A DNA stretch of 12,141 bases from Dictyocoela muelleri (Eukaryota; Microsporidia): assembly GCA_016256075.1 (NCBI GenBank), contig SDVU01000584.1, positions 1 to 12,141 on the forward strand. Direction: 5' to 3'. The notes below the pieces were generated by a model that saw only the letters and a list, made by a program, of their open reading frames with translations, was not told where the DNA came from and ran no database searches. Positions within the stretch are counted from its first letter, which is position 1. Every line of letters starts with the position of its first letter. Position numbers and translations under genes: made by a program. Below are positions 1-6,995 of this stretch, in pieces.

Positions 1-217
1 TTTTTAAATTAATTTATTTATTTTATTTATTTTTAAATTAATTTATTTAATCAAATTATTTTTGATTTAAATTATTTATTACATAAATTTATTATATTTA
101 AATTGTTGTTGATTAATATCACCCCCAAATTTTTCCAAAACCCCTAAATTTTACATCATCACCCATTTCATAAGTTAGAGATGTATCGGGAGAGACTGTA
201 GTGGAGAATTCGTACAA
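1..217. other. A/T low-complexity stretch without a gene
   Basis: Bases 1-120 are short runs of A and T with repeated ATTTATTT-like words. From 121 onward the sequence is less simple, with two CCCC-containing stretches, but I see no open frame, RNA fold or repeat I can name. Confidence 0.6.
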
Positions 218-516
218 ATCTTGAATATTCATATACTTAGTAATGATTTTCACTGGAGTGAAGAAAAACAAATCTGATTGATTAATATAAAGTCAAATGA
301 AAATTTATAAAAATCAGCACTGTATATCTACGATGAATTTGAAGAATGCTTAAATAGATCAATTATCGAAATAAATGAAAAGAAATAGAATTTTTATTGG
401 TAAATACGATAGTCTTAGATAGTATTACACGATTAAGAAATTTAAAACTTCATAATGATACCAGTGATGCCCTAAATATTTTATATTCATGTAAATATAC
501 ATTTGAAGGCCAATAA
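218..516 (+). pseudogene. Broken gag-like fossil of a Ty3/Gypsy-type retroelement
   Basis: A plus-strand stretch whose conceptual translation looks like decayed coding sequence, not random A/T. A segment rich in W, E and K around 250-390 is followed by a Leu/Asp-rich segment that ends near a KY pair. The last part (about 440-515) resembles the KYKYPSKN region of the gag at 9167-9475 in spacing: Thr, acidic residue, hydrophobics, Leu-Phe/Tyr, then Lys-Tyr. I infer a relic of a related but separate retroelement. It is broken several times, and no LTR, protease or RT is seen next to it. The comparison was made by eye only; chance similarity in a low-complexity background is the main alternative. 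Confidence 0.35.
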
Positions 517-712
517 TTACTTTAATCTTACAATAAAATAAATAATAAAATGAATATTTGATATATAAACTAACAAATGTTTATATTTTCAAGGGAATGG
601 ATTTCGTATAGAACATTTGCCCTACACCCAAAAGATTTTTACAAATTTATATAATATATTTTAAAATTTTCAGTTAAATTGTTATGCGAATTTATATATA
701 ATATTCTATTAT

Positions 713-816
713 TATAGACACATCATTTCAATATTATAGATCCATCATTATATTATTATAGACCCATCATTTCATTATTATAGACACATTATTTCATTAT
801 TATAGACCAATCATTT
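713..816 (+). repeat. 22-bp tandem array, left copy (about five units)
   Basis: Units begin TATAGACCCATCATTTCA and recur exactly every 22 bases, with starts at 713, 735, 757, 779 and 801; the last is cut short by the neighbouring foldback element. Units differ from one another at a few bases. The same unit occurs as a seven-copy array on the opposite strand at 10066-10204, and a lone copy sits near 4593. I see no spacer sequence, so this is a minisatellite or an iterated transposon end and not a CRISPR. Confidence 0.9.
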
Positions 817-825
817 GACAGTCAT

Positions 826-1343
826 GCAAGAGTTAATTATAAGAGCTATGGGAAAATTATGTAGGCGGCGAGAAAAAAGGCAAGTGTTTATTGAAAACTA
901 GAGGGAAAATTAAAGGGGCGGATAAATTTGTGTTAACTTTTCCTCAATTCAACATGATTTTTGGCTAGAGTTAATTATAAAGTTAGGAGGGGAAATTATA
1001 ACGGCAGGGTATATTAAAGGCGGGGAGAAATTATAAGGGCGGAGAGAAAAATTTAAATTTTAATTGTTTTTCTAAACTGTAAAATTTATATTAGTATGTA
1101 AAAAAATATAAAAATAATTTATTTCTCACCTCTTTTTCCATTATCTTTATAATTAAATTTATGTTAATATTTGACTTTCAAGTATGTTATAAATAAAAAA
1201 TTCATATTTAAGAGAAAAAAAAAATGAAAATTCTCCCACACCTTTAATTACCCCTAGTTAAATTAAATTTGCCTTTTTCTTCGACCTTATAATTTTTCCG
1301 CCGATCTTATTGTATTTCCGCCGCTCTTATAATTAACTCTTGC
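826..1343. mobile_element. Foldback/MITE-type element with inverted ends
   Basis: The left end begins GCAAGAGTTAATTATAAGAGC and the right end is its exact reverse complement over 21 bases (1323-1343). Looser complementarity continues inward for about 100 bases: GGCGG-, GAGAAAAA- and AATTAAAGG-type words on the left against CCGCC-, TTTTTCTTC- and CCTTTAATTA on the right. The right arm is built of 20-bp units sharing CTTATAATTTTTCC. The element has no coding capacity, so it would have to be moved by another element's transposase. Just outside the ends are GACAGTC (left) and GACCGTC (right). These could be a decayed target duplication or, because GACNGTC is itself palindromic, the outermost inverted repeat. 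The superfamily is therefore not assignable. Confidence 0.75.
967..1055 (+). repeat. Second internal copy of the foldback element's left arm
   Basis: AGAGTTAATTATAA at 967-980 repeats 829-842, and is followed by the same kind of purine-rich iterated words (GGGGAAATTATAA, GGCGGGGAGAAATTATAA, GGGCGGAGAGAAAAA). The left arm thus occurs twice, 138 bp apart, in direct orientation. This could be a tandem duplication of the end or one element inserted within a relative. Confidence 0.65.
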
Positions 1344-1783
1344 CGACCGTCTGTAAAAAAAAATATAGGTAAAATGGCCGGAAATTTTTATTATAAAAGA
1401 AAGCAAGTTATAAAAAAATGGTATTATGATGAAAAAATAAATGATTAAAAACTAAAAATGTAAATTATTTTATAAAAAAAGAATTACTTTAGATAAAAAT
1501 TATTTACTATTTATGATAATATAGGTATTAATATAGTTTTTAATGTTTAAAATTTTTTAATATTCTAGACAAACCGATATTTATTACACTTTGGTAAAAT
1601 AAAAATTATTTATAAACCCGATTTTATACAAATAATAAGTGTTATAGAGCAATTAACCCATAAATATTCTAAAAATTAAAAAAAACCCTATTCAAGATAT
1701 TAAAACCGTGTAATATTACCCTTTTTTTCTACTTTAATTTATCAAGAATGTATTTTTAGATAACAAATCATATTTTTTAATTA
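1344..1783. other. A/T-rich spacer without a recognisable gene
   Basis: This lies between the foldback element and the Tigger-type element. I see no frame of coding character, no inverted ends and no tandem repeat. It may be part of the older element whose ends are the 22-bp arrays, but nothing in this stretch itself proves that. Confidence 0.5.
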
Positions 1784-1791
1784 CAGTAAAG

Positions 1792-1856
1792 GTTCAAAAT
1801 TTTAGCCATTTTTTAATAAAAGTGGACAATAATTTCGACTGGCATAAAATTTCGAC
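1792..1856. repeat. 17-bp terminal motif, three copies at left end of Tigger element
   Basis: TGGACAATAATTTCGAC (1823-1839) and TGGCATAAAATTTCGAC (1840-1856) are tandem, abutting 17-bp copies. GTTCAAAATTTTAGCCA (1792-1808) is the same motif on the opposite strand and overlaps the terminal inverted repeat. Two better-conserved copies sit at the far end (4511-4552). Repeated motifs at both ends of a transposon are commonly transposase binding sites; that role is inferred here. Confidence 0.7.
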
Positions 1857-2390
1857 TAAATTAAAAAATTTGTAAATTAATGCTTTTTACGTTTATGTTT
1901 AAAAAAATAATCAATTGTATTTTTATGATTCTTAAAAAGATACTCTGAAATGATTTTTTTTTCATGGAGATCTAGGGCTACATTAATATGTTCGGAATAA
2001 TATCCAAGAAGTAGATTGACTGTATTTCTTAGAGATTTAAGAATGCTGGAATAATAATTACAATCATTTTTTTTCCTTATGTTTAATCACTTCATCTACC
2101 GACACAAAAATACCACTAAAAACATCCGGATCTTCAATAATTACGAAATCAATTTGACTTTCAAAAGAACATTATAAAAAAAGCTTCGTTTTTTTCCAAC
2201 AGTTTATAATTGATTGTTTAGTTACATCATTTAAATCTCTTTCAATCCAGCTAAAAACATTAATTAAATATAGTTTCTTATTGATCGCTGAATAATTTAA
2301 ATCCTCGGAAAAAAGCGTAGAAAATTTGAAAATCTGTCTAAAAAGATTTAAATTTTGCGGTTCCGGTATATATTTTTTTTCCCCCATTAG

Positions 2391-3303
2391 AAAAAAAAAT
2401 CAAAATAGCTCTTATGGTAATGTCAAAAAATGATTTAATTTAAAAAATAAAAAAAAAATTTAAAATCATTTTTATTAACACAATCATATAATTACCTTGA
2501 CTATTTCTTTTAATCATATACCTTAATAAATAAATCTTTAAAAATTTTAATCTGCGGTGGTTTATAGGTATTCCTCTCTTTAAGCCTGACCAATTCGCTT
2601 AAATTGTGTTAGTGTGAATACCTGTTTTGGGATCGATGAAATTATTTGAAACGTTTACAGTACTATGTTTATAACCAAGTAACTTTAGCTTCCTATAACC
2701 TATCCACTTATCTGAATAAAATTTTGTATTTTTTCGAAAGTGTAAGAGAGTTAGGAAGCTAAGAATACAGATGTTTCTTTTATTTATGGGTATATATATA
2801 ATTCTTTTTTAATTATTTCTTTCAACCATATTATATACCCAAATTTCCTTTACTTTTCGTCTTTTGTTATACTTCCTTTTAACAAGGGCACTCTCATCAA
2901 CTTCAACTATTTAGTTCTCATCTCCAATTTTTTCTAAACTTCTTATGTATTTAATAAAAATATAATCACTGATAGTAGTTATTATTCTTATTATTGTTTT
3001 TAAACTCAAGCCTGTTCTAATTTTAATCTCTCGAAGTTTATAATTTTGATAAAACAATGAAAAAACATCTACGATTTTCGAGAATTTTATCTTAGAATGA
3101 AACAAAGGCAAATTTTTAAACAGAAAACTCTTTTATACATGTTCTCGTCGAACATCTATACACCCATATTTTTCTAAAACATAATTTTAATCTCCCTTTA
3201 CATATTCCACATTATTTTTCAAGTTTCAAAGCTGATATTTCTAATAGATTTTTGAGTTAATCATTTTTTTGACATTACAATAAGGGCTATATTGTTTTTT
3301 TTT
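2391..3303 (-). mobile_element. Merlin (IS1595/ISXO2-like) DNA transposon inside the Tigger element
   Basis: Inverted ends: ATAGCTCTTATGGTAATGTC (2405-2424) pairs with GACATTACAATAAGGGCTAT (3271-3290), and similarity runs outward through an A9/T9 run and inward through TCAAAAAATGATT. Merlin elements normally make 8-9-bp target duplications; I could not identify one with confidence because the flanks are homopolymers (T8, C5 left; T9, G8 right), so the exact borders may be off by about 10 bases. It carries a Merlin-type transposase remnant. It lies between the IIQP...FKAKL block and the SWIERDL...NCW block of the Tigger transposase, showing it inserted after Tigger. Confidence 0.85.
2440..3111 (-). 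pseudogene. Merlin/IS1595-type transposase, one frame with three stops
   Basis: A single minus-strand frame of 224 codons carries the family signature end to end. An N-terminal helical part (LSLKTIIRIITTISDYIF) is followed by IVEVDES with the first catalytic Asp, RKYNKRRKVKEIWVYNMVER, FYSDKW with the second Asp, GYKHSTVNVSNNFIDPKTG, HTNTI, ANWSGLKRGIP and HRRLKFLKIYLLRYMIKRN. There is no frame shift. There are three in-frame TAA codons, at 2911-2913, 2809-2811 and 2599-2601. The last falls between HTNTI and ANW, where the family normally has the third catalytic Glu (a GAA to TAA change would explain it). The start is unclear: no ATG opens the frame at 3111, and the upstream part in the same frame (to about 3180, YGCIDVRREHV) may be the eroded Zn-ribbon region. 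Inactive, but less decayed than its Tigger host. Confidence 0.85.
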
Positions 3304-4510
3304 CAAATTGGGGGGGGAGGGAGAATGTAGAAAGAGACCTAATTTTGCTTTAAAAAAATGTATGATTTCCTGTTTTTAAGGCTGTATAATAGAGATTGAT
3401 TTAAGCGAAAAATATCAACTCAATTTTTGATTTATTCTCACTTTATGCTCGCCAAAATTGTTAACAATAAGAAGTATTTTAAGATTGTTTGAACCATTTT
3501 CACATTGAGAAAGTATAAATATTCATTAAAAATCTCATAAGTCAACCAAGAACTTTTGTTGGCTTTAAAAATTAGGTTAACAGAACTAATATTAGCATTC
3601 TTGAAACGTCGCGGCTTATTAAATTTACTGATTAAAAGAGGTGTTAACTTTTCACCAAATGAATTACAACCTAAAATTAACGTTATTCTATTTTTATTCC
3701 GCTTGATATACTTGTTATCAGATTCCTTATCCCCACATATGACCTGTTCTGCGCCGTTTTTACGTATAGAGAAGTACTGTCGATGTTAAAAACGTCTTTT
3801 TAGCGTACAACAACAATTTTTAGACATTTTCATTTTTAAAATGCTCAATTTAAGACATATAGACTCTTGCAGACTCTCCATGCAGATTGATGAAAGACAA
3901 TTCTGAGGTTTTATAAAAGTATAAATAATTAAAAAGTAGAATTTCTATTTTGACCTTGTATTTTATAAAATTTGTCTGCTAATTTCAAAGTTATTCTGAG
4001 ATATTGCAATTTTTTAATATCTAAGAATATTAATTTTTTCTAACAAAAAAGCATCGATTTCAAGATATTTTGAGTACATGTTGCTAATGTTTTTTTTCTA
4101 CGTTTTAAAAATTTATAATATTTCAGAGAAGATAACTCTACTATATTTTTGAAAATATTTTTAGCTACGGATCGTGTTATTCCCTATTTACAGATTATAT
4201 CTGCTATTTTATATCCTTTAGCATTGACATCAATTGCTATTCTTCGTCTCTCACTTAACGATAATTTTTTCTTCATGGAATGGCTAAATTTTTTTTAAAA
4301 TATAAATTTGTCAGGTCAACCCTAAGTAAAATTTTATTTTTCAAAAAAGTGGCTAGAAATTTCTCTGGACAAAAATTTTTTGTCTGTGATTTTTTAATTA
4401 ATGTATATTTTACGAAATTATGAGACCTATTACGTTGTGTATAATATTGTATTGATGATTTAAACACAAAAAAAACATTTAATGTGCATAAAATTTAATG
4501 CAGAACATTA

Positions 4511-4552
4511 TGGTCAAAAATTTCGACTATTCGTGTGGTCAAAATTTTCGAC
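4511..4552. repeat. 17-bp terminal motif, two copies at right end of Tigger element
   Basis: TGGTCAAAAATTTCGAC (4511-4527) and TGGTCAAAATTTTCGAC (4536-4552) differ at one base and lie 25 bp apart. They match the motif at 1792-1856. The outer copy is part of the terminal inverted repeat that ends at 4560. Confidence 0.75.
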
Positions 4553-4560
4553 ATATACTG

Positions 4561-4995
4561 TATATTACATATTAGATACATATTTAAAAATATATAGACC
4601 CTCATTTCAGCAGATATGAAGCTTCTTTCTATTATAAAATATATTTTTATAAAAATTTAAAACTACGCATTTTACATTTAATTATAAAATTATACTTTTA
4701 AAATTACCAAATTAGCAAATTTTTTAAATTGAGAAGTTAGGCTTTTCAAATAATTATTATATAATTTAGCTGATAATTTTTACGAAGTATTTATTTTAAA
4801 TATACTACATGGTCTCAAGTATACTTGATAGTGATTTTTTTAAGGCGTGGGTGTTTCTAAACTGTGTAAAACAAATTTTTAGCTTTGAATACTTATGTAA
4901 TTTATATTTTTTATAATTGCATAATAATGTTTAAATAAAATATTTCGTGGCTAGACTTTGTATGGCGGATATATAATAGGATTTTCAGAATTTAT
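4561..4995. other. A/T-rich spacer without a recognisable gene
   Basis: Between the Tigger and Gypsy elements. It holds a lone 22-bp-array unit near 4593 and a perfect 14-bp palindrome, TCAAGTATACTTGA, at 4815-4828. No coding frame of any quality is seen. It may belong to an older element disrupted by both neighbours. Confidence 0.5.
4593..4609 (+). repeat. Solitary relative of the 22-bp array unit
   Basis: TATAGACCCTCATTTCA matches the array unit TATAGACCCATCATTTCA except for one missing base, in the same orientation as the 713-816 array. A single isolated copy this similar is suggestive but short. Confidence 0.45.
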
Positions 4996-5302
4996 TGACG
5001 TGCTTCATAGGACGCGACCATAAATTATAAGCTGTTTTAACAAAGAAATCTTTTCATTTTTTTTATTTAATTTCATTTTCCTTATTCGGAAGGCATCATA
5101 GCTCTTTGATGGAGACATGGGTATGGATTACAAACTTCTTTTATAGTTTTATTAGAAGAAAAAGGAGGGAAGGGATTATTTATTTGGAATTAGAATATAG
5201 TCGATTGTTCTGTAAAAAAGATCTAAGGCCTTTTATATAATTCTTAAATGTTCCAGATCATTTTGCTTTTATTTTCAACAATTCATGTTGTGGTTCACAA
5301 CA
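4996..5302 (-). repeat. 3' LTR of the Gypsy element
   Basis: Aligns along its length with 9574-9878. Shared landmarks include ATAGGACGCG, CGGAAGGC, ACTTCTTTTATAGTT, GGATTATTTATTTGGA-like, AAGATCTAAGG and GATCATTTTGCTTTTATT. The plus-strand right end is TGTTGTGGTTCACAACA. Being next to the polypurine tract, it is the 3' LTR of a minus-strand element. Confidence 0.88.
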
Positions 5303-5317
5303 TCATCTCCTCTTCTT
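5303..5317 (-). other. Polypurine tract of the Gypsy element
   Basis: Read on the minus strand, AAGAAGAGGAGATGA directly abuts the 3' LTR. In this family an all-purine or nearly all-purine tract at this spot primes plus-strand DNA synthesis. This fixes the LTR edge and the element's orientation. Confidence 0.7.
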
Positions 5318-5339
5318 AATGGTTTTATATTTTTAATTT

Positions 5340-5927
5340 TCATCGTATTAAATTTATTTGACACATTTATAACAAATGTATCAATATTAATTAAATTTGT
5401 GATTTCATAAGGTCCGCTCCATTTATCCAGTCTTTATTTGGGTAATGTAATCTTTTAAATATCCTATCACTAACACTGTACTCATGTTTAATTGTTTTTT
5501 TTTGTTGATTTTTTTCGTTTGTTTTTTTTTGCTATTAATACTTCTCATTTCTCAAAATTCTTAATTTTATATGTAAGTTTTGCTTTTTGAATCAAAGATT
5601 GAATTTTCATATTATATTTCGAATGGTTAGGCGCCCATTTTCGTATTATATGGTATATTAAGTCCTTTAAAAATATTTTTAATAAGTTCATTTATAGATA
5701 ATCCTCTTGATATTCGACATATTTCAGCTATCTTTGAATTTAATCGTTCTGATCTTCTATTGCATGTAGGATTGTAAGCTGAAGTAAGTATTGCTTTATT
5801 TGATATTTGTTTAGATACCTTTTAAGATTTGTGCCGATAATCGTCTTCCCTGATCAGTTAGCAATCTTTTAGGTGCGCTATTTTTATTTTTTTTAAAAGC
5901 ATTTTGTATTGATTGGGAAGTAATGTC
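5340..5927 (-). pseudogene. Integrase C-terminal half of the Gypsy element
   Basis: Minus-strand fossil coding traces. Near 5927-5690 is a stretch of the integrase catalytic core (RLLTDQGR, then YNPTCN and SERLN, matching the family's TDxG and YxPxxNGxxER positions). Near 5440-5350 is LDKWSGPYEITNLI, which fits the GPY/F module found at the C-terminus of many Ty3/Gypsy integrases. It is separated from the N-terminal half by the MITE at 5928-6489. Broken several times; a relic only. Confidence 0.8.
5920..5927 (+). repeat. Target-site duplication, left copy (GTAATGTC)
   Basis: The 8-bp GTAATGTC directly precedes the MITE's first base and is repeated in the same orientation immediately after its last base (6490-6497). 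Such a pair marks the insertion site and fixes the element's ends. Confidence 0.8.
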
Positions 5928-6489
5928 GGTTATAATCTATCATACGGTGCGAAGAAAAATAATACAGTGCGAGAAATTTTTTTTATTTTATTTTTTTAAA
6001 AAAATGACTCTATAAAATATAAGAACTAACTATGAAAATTTTTGAGAGTTTAAAAAATGAACTATTACTTGATACAAACTTTTATCTAGTATCACTACAA
6101 AATTCAGATGTAATGAAAAAAATGTGGGCCCCAATATATGTAATATTGCAATTAATTTGTCTAGAAATGATTAAACAGACGAATATGTTAATTAATGAAA
6201 TAATCTAAAAAATACCGTTATTAAATTTTAAATAAAATGTTTTGATTTTAATTTGTTTTTAATTATTTTATAATTTTTCTCCTCAAATCGTATAATTTTC
6301 CTTCGCACTGTATAATAGATTTTCTACGTTAGTTTTTATATTTTATAGAGGCATTTTTTTAAAAAAAAATAAAAAAGAATCCCTCGCACCGTATAATTTT
6401 TCCTCGCACCGTATAATTTTCCCTCGCACCGTATAATTTTCCTTCGCACCGTATAATTTTTTTCTCGCACCGTATAATGGATTATAGTC
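5928..6489. mobile_element. MITE/foldback element with 8-bp target duplication
   Basis: The ends are GGTTATAATCTATCATACGG (left) and the complement of GACTATAATCCATTATACGG (right), and both continue into GTGCGA. The arms extend inward over about 100 (left) to 160 (right) bases, including a shared CTCTATAAAATATAA and ACTAAC block at 6008-6030 and 6327-6355. The right arm holds five tandem 20-bp units, and the left arm only two. It has no coding capacity. An 8-bp duplication is typical of hAT and is also made by Merlin elements; the termini are not specific enough to decide. It disrupts the integrase relic and so is younger than the Gypsy insertion. Confidence 0.85.
6279..6480 (-). repeat. 20-bp iterated unit in the MITE's right arm
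   Basis: Five units of the type CTCGCACCGTATAATTTTTC run head to tail from about 6381 to 6480 with a 20-21-bp period. Two more diverged units (CTCAAATCGTATAATTTT and CTTCGCACTGTATAATAG) lie inward at 6279-6320, separated from the main array by the conserved 6327-6372 block. The left arm has inverted relatives at about 5938-5975. The differing copy number of the two arms implies expansion by slippage or recombination. Confidence 0.88.
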
Positions 6490-6497
6490 GTAATGTC
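6490..6497 (+). repeat. Target-site duplication, right copy (GTAATGTC)
   Basis: Direct repeat of 5920-5927, directly abutting the right end of the MITE. Confidence 0.8.
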
Positions 6498-6770
6498 TTT
6501 GAGGTAGTGTGTTTCTGTGAGTCGACTATATATATCTGTGAATGTAATTAAATAGAAATATGTATTTTCATTATTTGATTTGATGCGAATTTATTTTAAT
6601 GGACCAAATATATCACCAGAGATAAATTCGAATGGTTTATCGCTTAAAAGAATCCAGAAGAAAAAACCATATATTTTAGTATTTCCTTTTGCTGTTTGAC
6701 AAGGTATGCATTTGCTGATTATTTTTATTATTGATTTCTTTATTTTTTTTTGCAGTTAAAGTAGTCTTTC
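6498..6770 (-). pseudogene. Integrase N-terminal half of the Gypsy element
   Basis: Minus-strand traces include KCIPCQTAKGN (near 6715-6680), which fits the Cys-x-x-Cys part of the integrase zinc-binding module. It is followed by PFEFISGDIFGPL (6640-6600) and FTDIYSR (near 6540), the positions of the first two catalytic Asp residues of the core. It ends at the MITE insertion. It forms part of the same fossil pol region as 5340-5927 and 6996-8775. Confidence 0.8.
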
Positions 6771-6995
6771 AGTGTCATTTACGCCCTCTTTATTACCGGA
6801 TGTAGTAGTTGATTATGTATTTCCTTAATGAATTCCAAACTATAATCGTTTGGTATGTATATTCGCTGTTTTTCATCAGTCACGAATCCTTTATCATTAA
6901 TAAACAGTTTTTTCTCTTCAATTTTGTTTTTAATGTCACGTTAGTGATTTATACTCCTCTAAGCCTTTCTCAGTTCATATTAATAGAGCCTTTCG
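6771..6995 (-). other. Fossil pol linker between RNase H and integrase
   Basis: Lies within the Gypsy element, where the RNase H to integrase linker is expected. No motif I can name; decayed coding character only. Confidence 0.4.

Larger units (their letters stand above)
1877..4276 (-). pseudogene. Tigger/pogo-like transposase pseudogene (HTH + DDE_1), split by Merlin
   Basis: The start ATG at 4276 opens MKKKLSLSERRRIAIDVNAK, followed by a psq/CENP-B-type helix-turn-helix (KIADIICK, in-frame TAG, GITRSVAKNIF). Next comes a second DNA-binding part near 4090-3990 (DAFLLEKINIL), then the DDE_1 core in order: FNIDSTSLYVKTAQNRSYVG near 3800-3735; KNRITLILGCNSFGEKLTP near 3705-3640; KSSWLTYEIFNEYL near 3580-3520; and an IIQP..QEIIHFFKAKL block near 3400-3340, matching the family's IQPLDxGII-x-FK signature. 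After the Merlin insert the reading resumes with FSWIERDLNDVTKQS, INCWKKTKLF (2280-2180), a SVDEVI segment, and a C-terminal stretch ending at TAA 1877-1879. There are several frame changes and at least three in-frame stops. No protein can be made. The family call rests on motif order and is quite secure. Confidence 0.85.
1784..4560 (-). mobile_element. pogo/Tigger-type DNA transposon, decayed and interrupted
   Basis: The left end reads TA|CAGTAAAGG and the right end reads ACTG|TA, so the element starts CAGT at both ends and is flanked by TA (1782-1783 and 4561-4562), as expected for the Tc1/mariner/pogo superfamily. The terminal 25 bases match as inverted repeats at about 19 positions. Inside is a minus-strand relic of a DDE_1-type transposase. 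A Merlin-type transposon is inserted at about 2391-3303. Without that insert the element would be about 1.86 kb, and its coding remnant (4276 down to 1877) would be close to 495 codons, the usual length for pogo/Tigger transposases. It is inactive: the transposase has stops, frame changes and the insert. Confidence 0.85.

Noticed and set aside
713-816. Telomeric or centromeric satellite
   Set aside because: The unit does not resemble known telomere repeats, arrays have only five to seven units, and they occur in opposite orientations around transposons.
2416-2424. GTAATGTC, the MITE's target duplication, also occurs in the Merlin inverted repeat
   Set aside because: At the MITE the two copies are direct, at the integration edge and in integrase sequence; in Merlin they are inverted and internal. 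An 8-base coincidence is the simpler reading.
2599-2913. Reassigned stop codons (TAA read as Glu or Gln), suggested by the in-frame TAAs in the Merlin transposase
   Set aside because: The stops in the Tigger relic fall at positions where Tyr or Leu is expected, frame changes are present elsewhere, and the intact transposase at 10943-11947 has no internal TAA or TAG. Ordinary decay explains it.
3556-3789. Plus-strand open frame of 77 codons
   Set aside because: Antisense to the conserved DDE_1 core of the Tigger transposase.
4815-4828. 14-bp palindrome as an operator site
   Set aside because: No gene lies nearby for it to control, and short palindromes are common in A/T-rich DNA.
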